A DNA stretch of 38,180 nt from CAZVVG01 sp964630615 (GTDB lineage: Bacteria > Patescibacteriota > Minisyncoccia > Moranbacterales > UBA2206): the NCBI GenBank assembly GCA_964630615.1, contig CAZVVG010000003.1, forward strand, positions 1 through 38,180. Reading direction: 5' to 3'. Below the pieces are notes generated by a model that was not told the origin of the DNA, ran no database searches, and saw only the letters and a program-made list of their open reading frames with translations. Position numbers and translations under genes: made by a program. Of the stretch, positions 15,299 to 22,627 are shown in pieces; the first letter of the stretch is position 1; every line of letters begins with the position of its first letter.

Positions 15299-16036
15299 TC
15301 AAATAAGAGGGATCCATTTGGAGGTTAGGAGAACCAGGGAGGCTAGAAAGAAGAAAAAAACCAGATTAGTAATTACCTTTTTTTTATTTAATTGATGAAG
15401 GAAGTAGCTTCTAATCAGATCCCAAAATATGTAGTAAAGTATGAGTCCAATGACGCCGGTTGTCAAATAGCCGAAAGGCCAAAAATTCATGGTCCAGATC
15501 AATTCTGTCATCAGAAAAGCCAAGATTAGGGTATAAAGCCATACCTGTTTCCGGTCCTGGTTAATCAGGGAAAAATAGGGAAAGCTGACAAAAAGGGTAA
15601 CGAATAAATAATCCAGCATCAGAAAATAAGCGGGAACTAAAAAGTTTAAGTAAAGTCCGTAAAGACTGGAATAGGAAAAAAAAATCGTGGAAACCGAAGC
15701 GGTTACGAGCATTCCTTGCGCGGTTTTATCTTTAGCGTAAAGACCAAGTCGGTTGGTTCCCAAGAGTCCTAAATAATAAACTAAAACCGAGAGGAAAATA
15801 AAAGCCTGTTCTTCTATCCAGAAAGAAATAAGGTAAAGAAGCGCAATAGAAAAAAGGGCGAAAAAGAAAGGAATAATCGCGAAAATCCATTTTTTTCCAA
15901 TTTGTGCTCCAATATAGAAAGAAAATATCAAGATAATGGATAAGATCCAAAAGACTTTTTCGGGAAAAAAAACCAAGGCCTCCAGACCGAGAAAAAAAAC
16001 CAAAGCGAAAATTAGGGGTCGGATCTTAATAAACAT
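15299..16036 (-). CDS. multi-pass membrane protein of unknown function
   Basis: The 245-residue protein is almost wholly hydrophobic, with about seven or eight membrane segments, and no family motif is recognised. It sits between the active HtrA (23 nt upstream) and the dead HtrA paralogue (18 nt downstream), all on one strand. That suggests a membrane partner or substrate of the two HtrA proteins. Charged residues are mostly in short loops, for example around GLYAKDKTAQG and INQDRKQ. No catalytic motif is visible. The start at 16036 gives the shortest polar N-terminus, MFIKIRP. Confidence 0.7.
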   Translation of the reverse strand: MFIKIRPLIFALVFFLGLEALVFFPEKVFWILSIILIFSFYIGAQIGKKWIFAIIPFFFALFSIALLYLISFWIEEQAFIFLSVLVYYLGLLGTNRLGLYAKDKTAQGMLVTASVSTIFFSYSSLYGLYLNFLVPAYFLMLDYLFVTLFVSFPYFSLINQDRKQVWLYTLILAFLMTELIWTMNFWPFGYLTTGVIGLILYYIFWDLIRSYFLHQLNKKKVITNLVFFFFLASLVLLTSKWIPLI

Positions 16037-16059
16037 TGAGACTCAAATAAATAAATAAC

Positions 16060-17322
16060 TTATTTTCTTTCCTCCAGCTTAACTTTAACGTTTTTTTCAT
16101 TTCCTTTGTGCCAGATTTTAAGCACGACTTCTTCACCCACATTATGCTGAGAAATCAAGTCACCCAGACTGTTATTTTCGTCAATTTTTGTTTCATTGAG
16201 TTCCAGGATTATGTCATTTTCAACCAGACCGGCCAAATCGGCTGGTGAGCCAGGAATAACAGCGAGATCGGTAATTTTTTCTCCTCGAGAAACCAAGGCG
16301 CCATAGGCAAAAGGAAGACTGTTGGCTTTCTGGAAACCTTTATCAATGAGAACGTAACGAATGCCCAGATAAGGAGTGGAAATTTTCCCCGTGGATTTTA
16401 CCTGATCCACGACTCGCTTAATATTGTTAGACGGAATAGCGAAGCCGATATTTTGAGCACCTTGAGCCATGGCGACATTTATGCCAATAACATTTCCAGT
16501 TATATCCAAAAGCGGGCCTCCAGAATTTCCCGGATTAATGGCGGCGTCTGTCTGGATTATGTCGTTCAATTTTTCCTGTTCCCCCATCAATGAGCCTGAG
16601 GCAGTAATATTTCTCTTAAGTCCGGAAACAATTCCCCTACTGACCGTGTTGGAAAATTCTCCCAGGGAGTTTCCAATCGCAATCACGGATTGTCCAATTT
16701 TTAAGGATTCCGAATCCCCCAACTCTAGGATAGGGAAATTTTCCCCAGATATTTTTATAATCGCAATATCATTATTCGGGTCTCGAGCCAAAACGGAAGC
16801 TTCATATTCTTGGTTATCATTTGTCAATACCGTATAGCTGGCGGCCTCGTCCGCAACCACGTGTTTATTGGTGACAATCATTCCATTGGCGGTTATCAGA
16901 AAACCTGTTCCTCCACCGATTTTTTCTTTTTGGTTTTCACCCTCTTTCGGCTGCGTTTCTTCCCAGGGAGAGAAAAAATTAGGAAAATTAAAACCAAAAG
17001 GGGAAGAAAAAAAGTCTTGCATTTTAGGGATATCTTTGGAAACCACAATGCTCACCACTGCCGGCGCGCTTTTTTCTACGACCTCGGTAACGGCGGAATC
17101 TTCTTCAATAACTTTTTGTTTAATGATGCTGGTTTCGGGAGATCTTTTTTCTAAAGAAAAGAAGGGATATTTTTTTGAAAACTGAATTTCCGACTTTTGG
17201 TAAAATCCGGCAGCCAGAAAACCGAAAACAGCTCCAAAAAACACAGAAATAATTAAACTGAGAGCTAGCACGAATAAAATCAGGAACTTGAAATTCTTTA
17301 TTTCCTCTTTTTCCATATGCAT
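16060..17322 (-). CDS. HtrA/DegP-like serine protease, active-site intact
   Basis: HtrA proteases degrade or refold damaged exported proteins. This 420-residue protein has one N-terminal membrane segment (about 13-38), a trypsin-like domain with the full triad (TNKHVV with His154, DPNNDIAIIK with Asp185, GNSGGP with Ser267) and a PDZ domain (about 320-420) containing AVIPGSPADLAGL. The active site therefore faces the cell exterior. It lies downstream of a ferredoxin and a PpiC-type foldase and upstream of a membrane protein and an inactive paralogue, an envelope protein-quality cluster. Two ATGs are possible (17322 and 17316); neither has a Shine-Dalgarno. Confidence 0.95.
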   Translation of the reverse strand: MHMEKEEIKNFKFLILFVLALSLIISVFFGAVFGFLAAGFYQKSEIQFSKKYPFFSLEKRSPETSIIKQKVIEEDSAVTEVVEKSAPAVVSIVVSKDIPKMQDFFSSPFGFNFPNFFSPWEETQPKEGENQKEKIGGGTGFLITANGMIVTNKHVVADEAASYTVLTNDNQEYEASVLARDPNNDIAIIKISGENFPILELGDSESLKIGQSVIAIGNSLGEFSNTVSRGIVSGLKRNITASGSLMGEQEKLNDIIQTDAAINPGNSGGPLLDITGNVIGINVAMAQGAQNIGFAIPSNNIKRVVDQVKSTGKISTPYLGIRYVLIDKGFQKANSLPFAYGALVSRGEKITDLAVIPGSPADLAGLVENDIILELNETKIDENNSLGDLISQHNVGEEVVLKIWHKGNEKNVKVKLEERK

Positions 17323-17335
17323 AATTTTTTAGTTC

Positions 17336-17515
17336 TTATTCCAGGGCAATGGCTTTGACCGGACAACTGTCAACGACTTGTTGACAATCGCATTGAGTGC
17401 ATTCCGCTCCAATAACTTTTGATTTTCCTTCTTCAACCTTAAAAACTTCAGGACAAAGCGATTCGCAGGTACCGCAACCAATACACAGCTCTTCGTTTAC
17501 TTTTGCTTTTGGCAT
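17336..17515 (-). CDS. small [4Fe-4S] ferredoxin
   Basis: A 59-residue ferredoxin, MPKAKVNEELCIGCGTCESL at its start. The cluster ligands are in CIGCGTCESLCP (Cys11, 14, 17, 21) and ECTQCDCQQVVDSCP (Cys39, 42, 44, 51). The second half lacks the standard spacing, so one cluster is certain and a second is doubtful. It carries electrons between soluble redox enzymes in the cytoplasm. It lies between the foldase gene and htrA, 27 nt from the former and 13 nt from the latter, with no redox enzyme beside it, so its partner must be elsewhere. The start follows from the family's usual short N-terminus. Confidence 0.93.
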   Translation of the reverse strand: MPKAKVNEELCIGCGTCESLCPEVFKVEEGKSKVIGAECTQCDCQQVVDSCPVKAIALE

Positions 17516-17542
17516 AATTTTATTTATTAATTATTATTTTAG

Positions 17543-18589
17543 CTAAAAGAGAACTGATAAATCTCCAGAGAAATTATTTCTAAGGTATTCCTCAAATTCT
17601 CGCAAAGCTGGATCGCGAAATTCCACCACCTGTCTTTCCTTGTCCCAATAGTAATCTTTTAGTAAGATTTGAACCTGGAAGTCCTTCTGTTTTTCCAGAA
17701 ACCATTGAGCGAAAGTTGGAGTTCGGACAAAAACCTGCTTAATTTTATATTTTTCCACTCCCTCTTCAATTTTCTTATCTTCTAACTTAATCAGGTGAAA
17801 GCCAAGCGGACTTTCAATAATTTGACTAATATCGCCTTTTTCCAAGGAAAAACAGGTTAGAGCGATTTCGGGAATCATTTGGTCCGCAGGAAACCAGCCC
17901 AATTCCCCTTCGTTCTTAGAGCTTTCTCCTTCAGAATATTCATTCGCTACTTCTTCGAAAGACAGACCTTGGTTAAGTTCTTGTTGGGCTTTTTCAATTT
18001 TATTCCGGGGGACCAGAAATTGCGTTTCTTCTTGACGCGAAGCTTCTTCCAATTTTTTTCCAAGGATCTGAGGCTGGATTATTTTTTCTTCCAGATCCTT
18101 GAGAGTCCAACCATAGAGCTGGCTGAGTTTTTCCAGGCCTTCGTCCGTTTCGGAAAATTGGGATTGCAGCTTCACTTTTTCTATTTCTTCTCTAATCATT
18201 TGAGGAGTGACTTCAAGGTTTTTTTCTTTGGCCAACAGGGCCATTATTTTATTTTCAATTAGCTTGTTGAGTAAATATTTTTCTTTTATCTTTAAGCGCT
18301 TTTCCCCTCCTTCAGTTGAAAAATCCACCCGTAATCCGGAATTAGAAAGATCCTGTTTTTCGTAAAAATTTTTTACGGCGCTAAGATTATCCTGAAGTTC
18401 TTGGTACATAATCGGGTGGGAAAAATTAACCAAAGCGGCCGGGTAAGGCATCCATCGAGCAGAAACCCTGAGCCAGTTATTTTGTAAATTAAAACCGTAA
18501 ACTAAGACGGCTGAAGTCAGAAAATAAAACAAAAGGACGATAAAAATACCGCTAAACAATATCTTGGGTTTGACCTTAGTTTTTTTCAT
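17543..18589 (-). CDS. PpiC/PrsA-type peptidyl-prolyl isomerase foldase
   Basis: This 348-residue membrane-anchored foldase has an N-terminal membrane segment (about 8-30), a SurA-like helical region (about 60-200) and a parvulin-type rotamase domain. The latter is marked by LSFEEVANEYSEGESSKNEG, ELGWFPADQM and SPLGFHLIKLEDKK. It helps exported proteins fold outside the membrane. The gene overlaps the DivIC-like gene by 4 nt (ATGA), so the pair is translationally coupled. The neighbouring HtrA protease supports a role in envelope protein quality. The long C-terminal part after the rotamase (about 290-348) is not recognised. Confidence 0.88.
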   Translation of the reverse strand: MKKTKVKPKILFSGIFIVLLFYFLTSAVLVYGFNLQNNWLRVSARWMPYPAALVNFSHPIMYQELQDNLSAVKNFYEKQDLSNSGLRVDFSTEGGEKRLKIKEKYLLNKLIENKIMALLAKEKNLEVTPQMIREEIEKVKLQSQFSETDEGLEKLSQLYGWTLKDLEEKIIQPQILGKKLEEASRQEETQFLVPRNKIEKAQQELNQGLSFEEVANEYSEGESSKNEGELGWFPADQMIPEIALTCFSLEKGDISQIIESPLGFHLIKLEDKKIEEGVEKYKIKQVFVRTPTFAQWFLEKQKDFQVQILLKDYYWDKERQVVEFRDPALREFEEYLRNNFSGDLSVLF

Positions 18590-19008
18590 AAAGATTTTTG
18601 ATCAAAGAAATAGCGCCACCATTTAAGAAAATTAGGAATTTCGGAAACTCTTTCAGTTTTTAGAGAAAAATCTTTTTCTTCACTGACATTAGTATTTTCT
18701 ATTTGCTCAATTATTTTAGATTTAATGAAAACCACGGATTCTCCCGGATCTTGTAAGCCTAATTTTTCTTTAGCTTCTTTTTTTTTGTAGGCCTCGCTTT
18801 CCAAGTAGGCCAAGCGTTCCTGAATTTCAAAATTTTCGCGGTCAATTTCTTTAGCTTGAGCCTCTAGAGTCTCTATTTCTTTCCGGATCCGGTTTTTTTT
18901 ATAAGTTTCCTTGAGAAGAGAGGAAACAATAAGAATCAAGCTGGCTAATCCGATAAAAATCAGGACTTTTAGCAAAAGGGGCCCTTTTTTTGTTTCTTGA
19001 TCGGGCAT
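18586..19008 (-). CDS. DivIC/FtsL-like septum formation protein
   Basis: The 140-residue protein has one membrane segment (about 13-30, LKVLIFIGLASLILIVSSLL), a coiled coil (about 33-75) and EAYKKKEAKEKLGLQDPGES, the motif that ends the coil in DivIC/FtsB-type proteins. These form part of the divisome outside the membrane. A tail of about 40 residues follows and is not typical. It overlaps the PpiC gene by 4 nt. The start at 19008 gives a polar cytoplasmic tail MPDQETKKGP. DivIC and FtsL-like proteins are hard to tell apart by sequence. Confidence 0.85.
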   Translation of the reverse strand: MPDQETKKGPLLLKVLIFIGLASLILIVSSLLKETYKKNRIRKEIETLEAQAKEIDRENFEIQERLAYLESEAYKKKEAKEKLGLQDPGESVVFIKSKIIEQIENTNVSEEKDFSLKTERVSEIPNFLKWWRYFFDQKSL

Positions 19009-19017
19009 TTTTTAAAA

Positions 19018-19131
19018 TCATAAGCTCATAAGAGGAGCAATCGTGAAGGCAATCATAGCTAAAACAGCTAAAATAGAAATCACTACCCAAATTTTATAAA
19101 TCTTCTTTTTCCGTCTTTTAATGTAACTCAT
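19018..19131 (-). CDS. 37-residue single-pass membrane peptide
   Basis: The frame encodes a basic N-terminus (MSYIKRRKKKIYK), one membrane segment (about 14-34, IWVVISILAVLAMIAFTIAP) and a short end MSL. It has an ATG, fits between lepA and the DivIC-like gene on the same strand, and shows the positive-inside pattern of a real small membrane protein. No family is recognised. Position beside a divisome gene suggests a role in division or export, but this is inference. Confidence 0.7.
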   Translation of the reverse strand: MSYIKRRKKKIYKIWVVISILAVLAMIAFTIAPLMSL

Positions 19132-19176
19132 AAGAGTATTTTAGCAAATTTCCTTAAAAGTACCAAGGTTTGAAAA

Positions 19177-20967
19177 TTATTTTCTCAAAACCGCTAAAAA
19201 AGCTTCTGAAGGAATATTCACCTTTCCGATTTTTTTGAGCTTTTTTTTGCCTTTTTTTTGCTTTTCCAGAAGCTTTTTTTTACGGGTTACGTCTCCGCCA
19301 TAGAGTTTCTCCGTAACATCTTTCCGAAAGGCTTTGACTGTTTCCCGGGCAATGACTTTTCCTCCAATCGCTGCCTGGAGAGCGATTTGGAAATTTTGTT
19401 TAGGAATAACAGCTTTGAGTTTCTCCACCATTCTTTTTCCTTCAGCAAAAGCTTTTTCTTGGGGTACAATACGAGAAAAAGCTTCAACCTTTTCTTGAGC
19501 CACGAGAATATCCATTTTCACTAAGTTGTATTTTTTATATTCCGAAAGAGTGTAGCTCATGGAAGCATATCCTGAAGAAGCGCTCTTTAATTCATCGTGA
19601 AGATTGATAATCACTTCCGTAAGCGGACAGTCAAAAGTCAAAATGAGGCGTTCCTCATCAACGTAATGGGTGTTCAGATATTGCGATCGGGCGTCTTTCA
19701 TTATTTCCATAATGGAGCCGAGATATGAACTGGGAGAAACAATGTTTAACTTCACGTAGGGTTCAAAAATTTCTTCAATCGAAGACGGATCAGGCATTTC
19801 CGAGGGAGAATAAATTTTTTTCCTCCCCTCCTGATTTTTTAGCTTTATTTCGTAAACCACACTGGGAGTTGTAACTGTAGGACTGATTTTAAATTCTCTT
19901 TCCAGGCGGGACTGGATAATTTCCAAATGCAACATACCCAAAAATCCACAACGGAAACCTCTTCCGAGGGCAATGTTTGATTCCGGCTCAAAATCAAAAG
20001 CCGCGTCGTTTAATTTCAGTTTTTCCAGAGCCTCCCGCATAAAATTATAATCGTCACCTTCAATTGGATAAAAAGAAGCGTAAACCATAGGGACAACTTT
20101 TTGATATCCCGGTAATTTTAGAACCTGATCTTTCAAGTTTGAGAGGGTCAAGGTATCCCCGACTTGGCAGTGGGAAACACTTTTTAGTCCGGTGGCGATA
20201 TAACCGATATCGCCAGCCGCTAAGAATTCTTTTTTTTCCAATTCGGGCTTGAAACAGCCGACTTCAATAACTTGACCTTCCACTTGACCCTCCATAAGAA
20301 AAATTTTTTCCTCCGCTCGCACTTTTCCGTCCATTATTCTTACGTAAGCCAAAACCCCTTTGTATATGTCATATTTGGAATCAAAAATTAGTCCTCTAAA
20401 TTTATTTTTTTCGTTTCCTCTTGGAGGAGGAATTTTTTTTATAATTACTTCAATTAATTTTTCTATTCCCGTTCCTTCTTTTCCGGAAACCTCTAAAATT
20501 TCGTCTTCCCGACAGCCGAGAATATGAACAATTTCCTTTTTTGTCTTGGCAGTGTTGGCGCTGGGAAGATCAATCTTGTTGACGGCCGGAATTATCTCCA
20601 GCCCTTGCTCTATGGCCAGGTAGAGATTGGAAAGGGTTTGCGCTTGCACTCCCTTTGAAGCATCCACGAGCAAGACGGCGCCTTCAACCGCCGCCAAAGA
20701 ACGGGAAACTTCATAATTAAAATCCACATGTCCAGGAGTATCAATCAGGTTAAGTACGTATTTTTTCCCTTGCCAGAAATGTTCCATTCTTACAGGTTGG
20801 AGCTTAATTGTTATCCCCCGCTCTCTTTCCAAATCCATTTGATCCAGAAATTGTTCTTTCATTTTTCTTTTTTCCACTGTCCGCGTCACTTCTAAAAGAC
20901 GATCAGAGAGAGTCGATTTACCATGATCAATATGAGCAATAATGCAAAAATTACGAGTATTTTCCAT
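19177..20967 (-). CDS. lepA: elongation factor 4 (LepA), ribosomal back-translocase GTPase
   Basis: LepA binds the ribosome and acts on stalled or mis-translocated complexes. The 596-residue protein has the full domain set. G motifs AHIDHGKST, DTPGHVDF and NKIDLPSA lie in the first 140 residues, then the EF-Tu-like barrel, EF-G-like domains with RGFRCGFLGMLHLEI (near residue 350), and the LepA-specific C-terminal domain with KAFRKDVTEKLYGGDVTRKK. The length is normal for the family. It follows murJ by 7 nt. The start MENTRNFCII matches the family. An AAGGAGG upstream lies within the murJ end, too far away to act as a normal Shine-Dalgarno. Confidence 0.97.
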   Translation of the reverse strand: MENTRNFCIIAHIDHGKSTLSDRLLEVTRTVEKRKMKEQFLDQMDLERERGITIKLQPVRMEHFWQGKKYVLNLIDTPGHVDFNYEVSRSLAAVEGAVLLVDASKGVQAQTLSNLYLAIEQGLEIIPAVNKIDLPSANTAKTKKEIVHILGCREDEILEVSGKEGTGIEKLIEVIIKKIPPPRGNEKNKFRGLIFDSKYDIYKGVLAYVRIMDGKVRAEEKIFLMEGQVEGQVIEVGCFKPELEKKEFLAAGDIGYIATGLKSVSHCQVGDTLTLSNLKDQVLKLPGYQKVVPMVYASFYPIEGDDYNFMREALEKLKLNDAAFDFEPESNIALGRGFRCGFLGMLHLEIIQSRLEREFKISPTVTTPSVVYEIKLKNQEGRKKIYSPSEMPDPSSIEEIFEPYVKLNIVSPSSYLGSIMEIMKDARSQYLNTHYVDEERLILTFDCPLTEVIINLHDELKSASSGYASMSYTLSEYKKYNLVKMDILVAQEKVEAFSRIVPQEKAFAEGKRMVEKLKAVIPKQNFQIALQAAIGGKVIARETVKAFRKDVTEKLYGGDVTRKKKLLEKQKKGKKKLKKIGKVNIPSEAFLAVLRK

Positions 20968-20974
20968 CTTTTAT

Positions 20975-22615
20975 TTAAATTCCACTAACCTCCTTGGTAT
21001 CTTCAGTAATCAATTCCGGCTGTTTAAATAATTTTTTGGAGAGGGATTGCTTGAAATTAAAAAACTCTTCCAGTTTGAGCCAGTAGCAAGACAAGGAAAA
21101 AACCAAAAGACCAAGAAAAAGAGAAGCAAAAAACTGGACGAAGATTCCCAAAAAAGTATCAATTTCTAAGTGCACTCCGATATAATTCTTTGAAAGTTGA
21201 ATCGTGCCAGCAGCCAAAAGAGAAGCTAGGATAATTTTCAGCGTAGAGTGGATCATTTTTCGGTCATCTTTGATGGAGAATTTTTTCCTAAGGAAGAACA
21301 AGAGAAGAAAAAATTGCACAACGCTGCCAAGAGAAAAAGCCAAAGCTAAGCCGGCGACCTGAAATTTTCCAATAAAAGCGAAAACAAGGGAAATATTAAT
21401 TATTTCCGATACGAGAGCCACATAAAAAGGAGTTTTAGTGTCCTGAAAAGAAAAAAAGGCTCGAGCGAGAAGCGGGATAGCGCTTTGGGCAAAAAGACTT
21501 AGGGCAAAAATACCCAGGCATTCAAAAGTCAGAATCGTATCTTCCCAGTCAAATTTTCCAGAACCGAGAATGACTCTTACGATTTGAGCTCTTAAAACAA
21601 AAATAAAAGCACTTAAAGGAATTATAAAGAAAAATATTTGCCTTAGGGTGGAAGAGAAAGTATCGGAAAATTCCTTCTTTTCCTTTTTCGCGGCTAGAGC
21701 GGAAAGAACGGGAAAAGCGGCAATGGCAAAGGAAATTCCAAAAAGACCCAAAGGAACGCTTTGCAAATTTTGAGCAAAGCTAAAAATTGCCAAACTACCG
21801 GATTTCAGAGTCGAAGCGAAAATCGTAATGACAAGGAGATTGATTTGGCTTAAGGCGATTCCTAGGGCGCGCGGAATCATTAATTGAAAAACTCGGCGAA
21901 CACTCGCTTCTTTAAAAGCTTTAAAAAATTTACAGCGAAATTTAAAACCGAGTTTTTTGGCGGCCGGATATTGAATCAGCATGTGTAAAAAGGCACCTAA
22001 AACCACACCCCAAGCCAATCCGCTTGGCCCAAAAATTCTCACTAAAAAAACTACTCCAATAATAATTCCTAGGTTATAAAAAACCGGAGCCAGAGAATAA
22101 ATAAAAAAATGTTTAAAAGAAGTCAAAATCCCTCCAAAAATTCCACTAATGCCTAGAAAGATTGGACTTAAAAACATTATGCGCGTGAAAGAAACTACCA
22201 CTTTTATTTTTTCCTCGGAAAATCCGGGAGTAAGAATTTTTACGATAAGAGGCGCGAACAAGAAGCAAATAAAAGAGAAGACGAAAACAAAAAAAATAAG
22301 AATGCTCATCATCCCATTTATTAATTTCCAAGCTTCCTGATTTTTTTCTTGACTTATAAGCTCGGTAAAAACCGGTATCAGGGCGGCACTTAAGGCGCCT
22401 AAAATCAGTAAATTATAAATCAAATCTGGGATTCTGAAAGCGGCGTAATAGGAATCTAAAACATCTCCCGCGCCAAAACTGTAAGCTAAAAGTCGATCTC
22501 GAAAAAGACCTAAAACTCGACTCGTGATTCCAGCCAAGGTAATTACGAAAGCCGCCGAAACCACCGAGCGCGAAGGCTGGGAATTGATTAAATTGTTATT
22601 AAAAAATCTTTTAAT
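20975..22615 (-). CDS. murJ: MurJ-type lipid II flippase, probable AUU start
   Basis: MurJ moves the peptidoglycan precursor lipid II across the membrane. The protein has about 14 hydrophobic segments and the family motifs SRVLGLFRDRLLAYSFGAG, DSYYAAFRIPDLIYN and LGALSAALIPVF. The first usual start codon in frame is a GTG at 22564, which would remove the conserved N-terminal KRFFN...SAA segment. The frame continues upstream and encodes IKRFFNNNLINSQPSRSVVS, the expected MurJ N-terminus, up to an ATT at 22615, with only a TAA (end of the DUF4012 gene) before it. No ATG, GTG or TTG lies between. Translation may thus begin at AUU, perhaps coupled to the stop 12 nt upstream. Confidence 0.9.
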   Translation of the reverse strand: MKRFFNNNLINSQPSRSVVSAAFVITLAGITSRVLGLFRDRLLAYSFGAGDVLDSYYAAFRIPDLIYNLLILGALSAALIPVFTELISQEKNQEAWKLINGMMSILIFFVFVFSFICFLFAPLIVKILTPGFSEEKIKVVVSFTRIMFLSPIFLGISGIFGGILTSFKHFFIYSLAPVFYNLGIIIGVVFLVRIFGPSGLAWGVVLGAFLHMLIQYPAAKKLGFKFRCKFFKAFKEASVRRVFQLMIPRALGIALSQINLLVITIFASTLKSGSLAIFSFAQNLQSVPLGLFGISFAIAAFPVLSALAAKKEKKEFSDTFSSTLRQIFFFIIPLSAFIFVLRAQIVRVILGSGKFDWEDTILTFECLGIFALSLFAQSAIPLLARAFFSFQDTKTPFYVALVSEIINISLVFAFIGKFQVAGLALAFSLGSVVQFFLLLFFLRKKFSIKDDRKMIHSTLKIILASLLAAGTIQLSKNYIGVHLEIDTFLGIFVQFFASLFLGLLVFSLSCYWLKLEEFFNFKQSLSKKLFKQPELITEDTKEVSGI

Positions 22616-22627
22616 ATTAGGTAGTGC

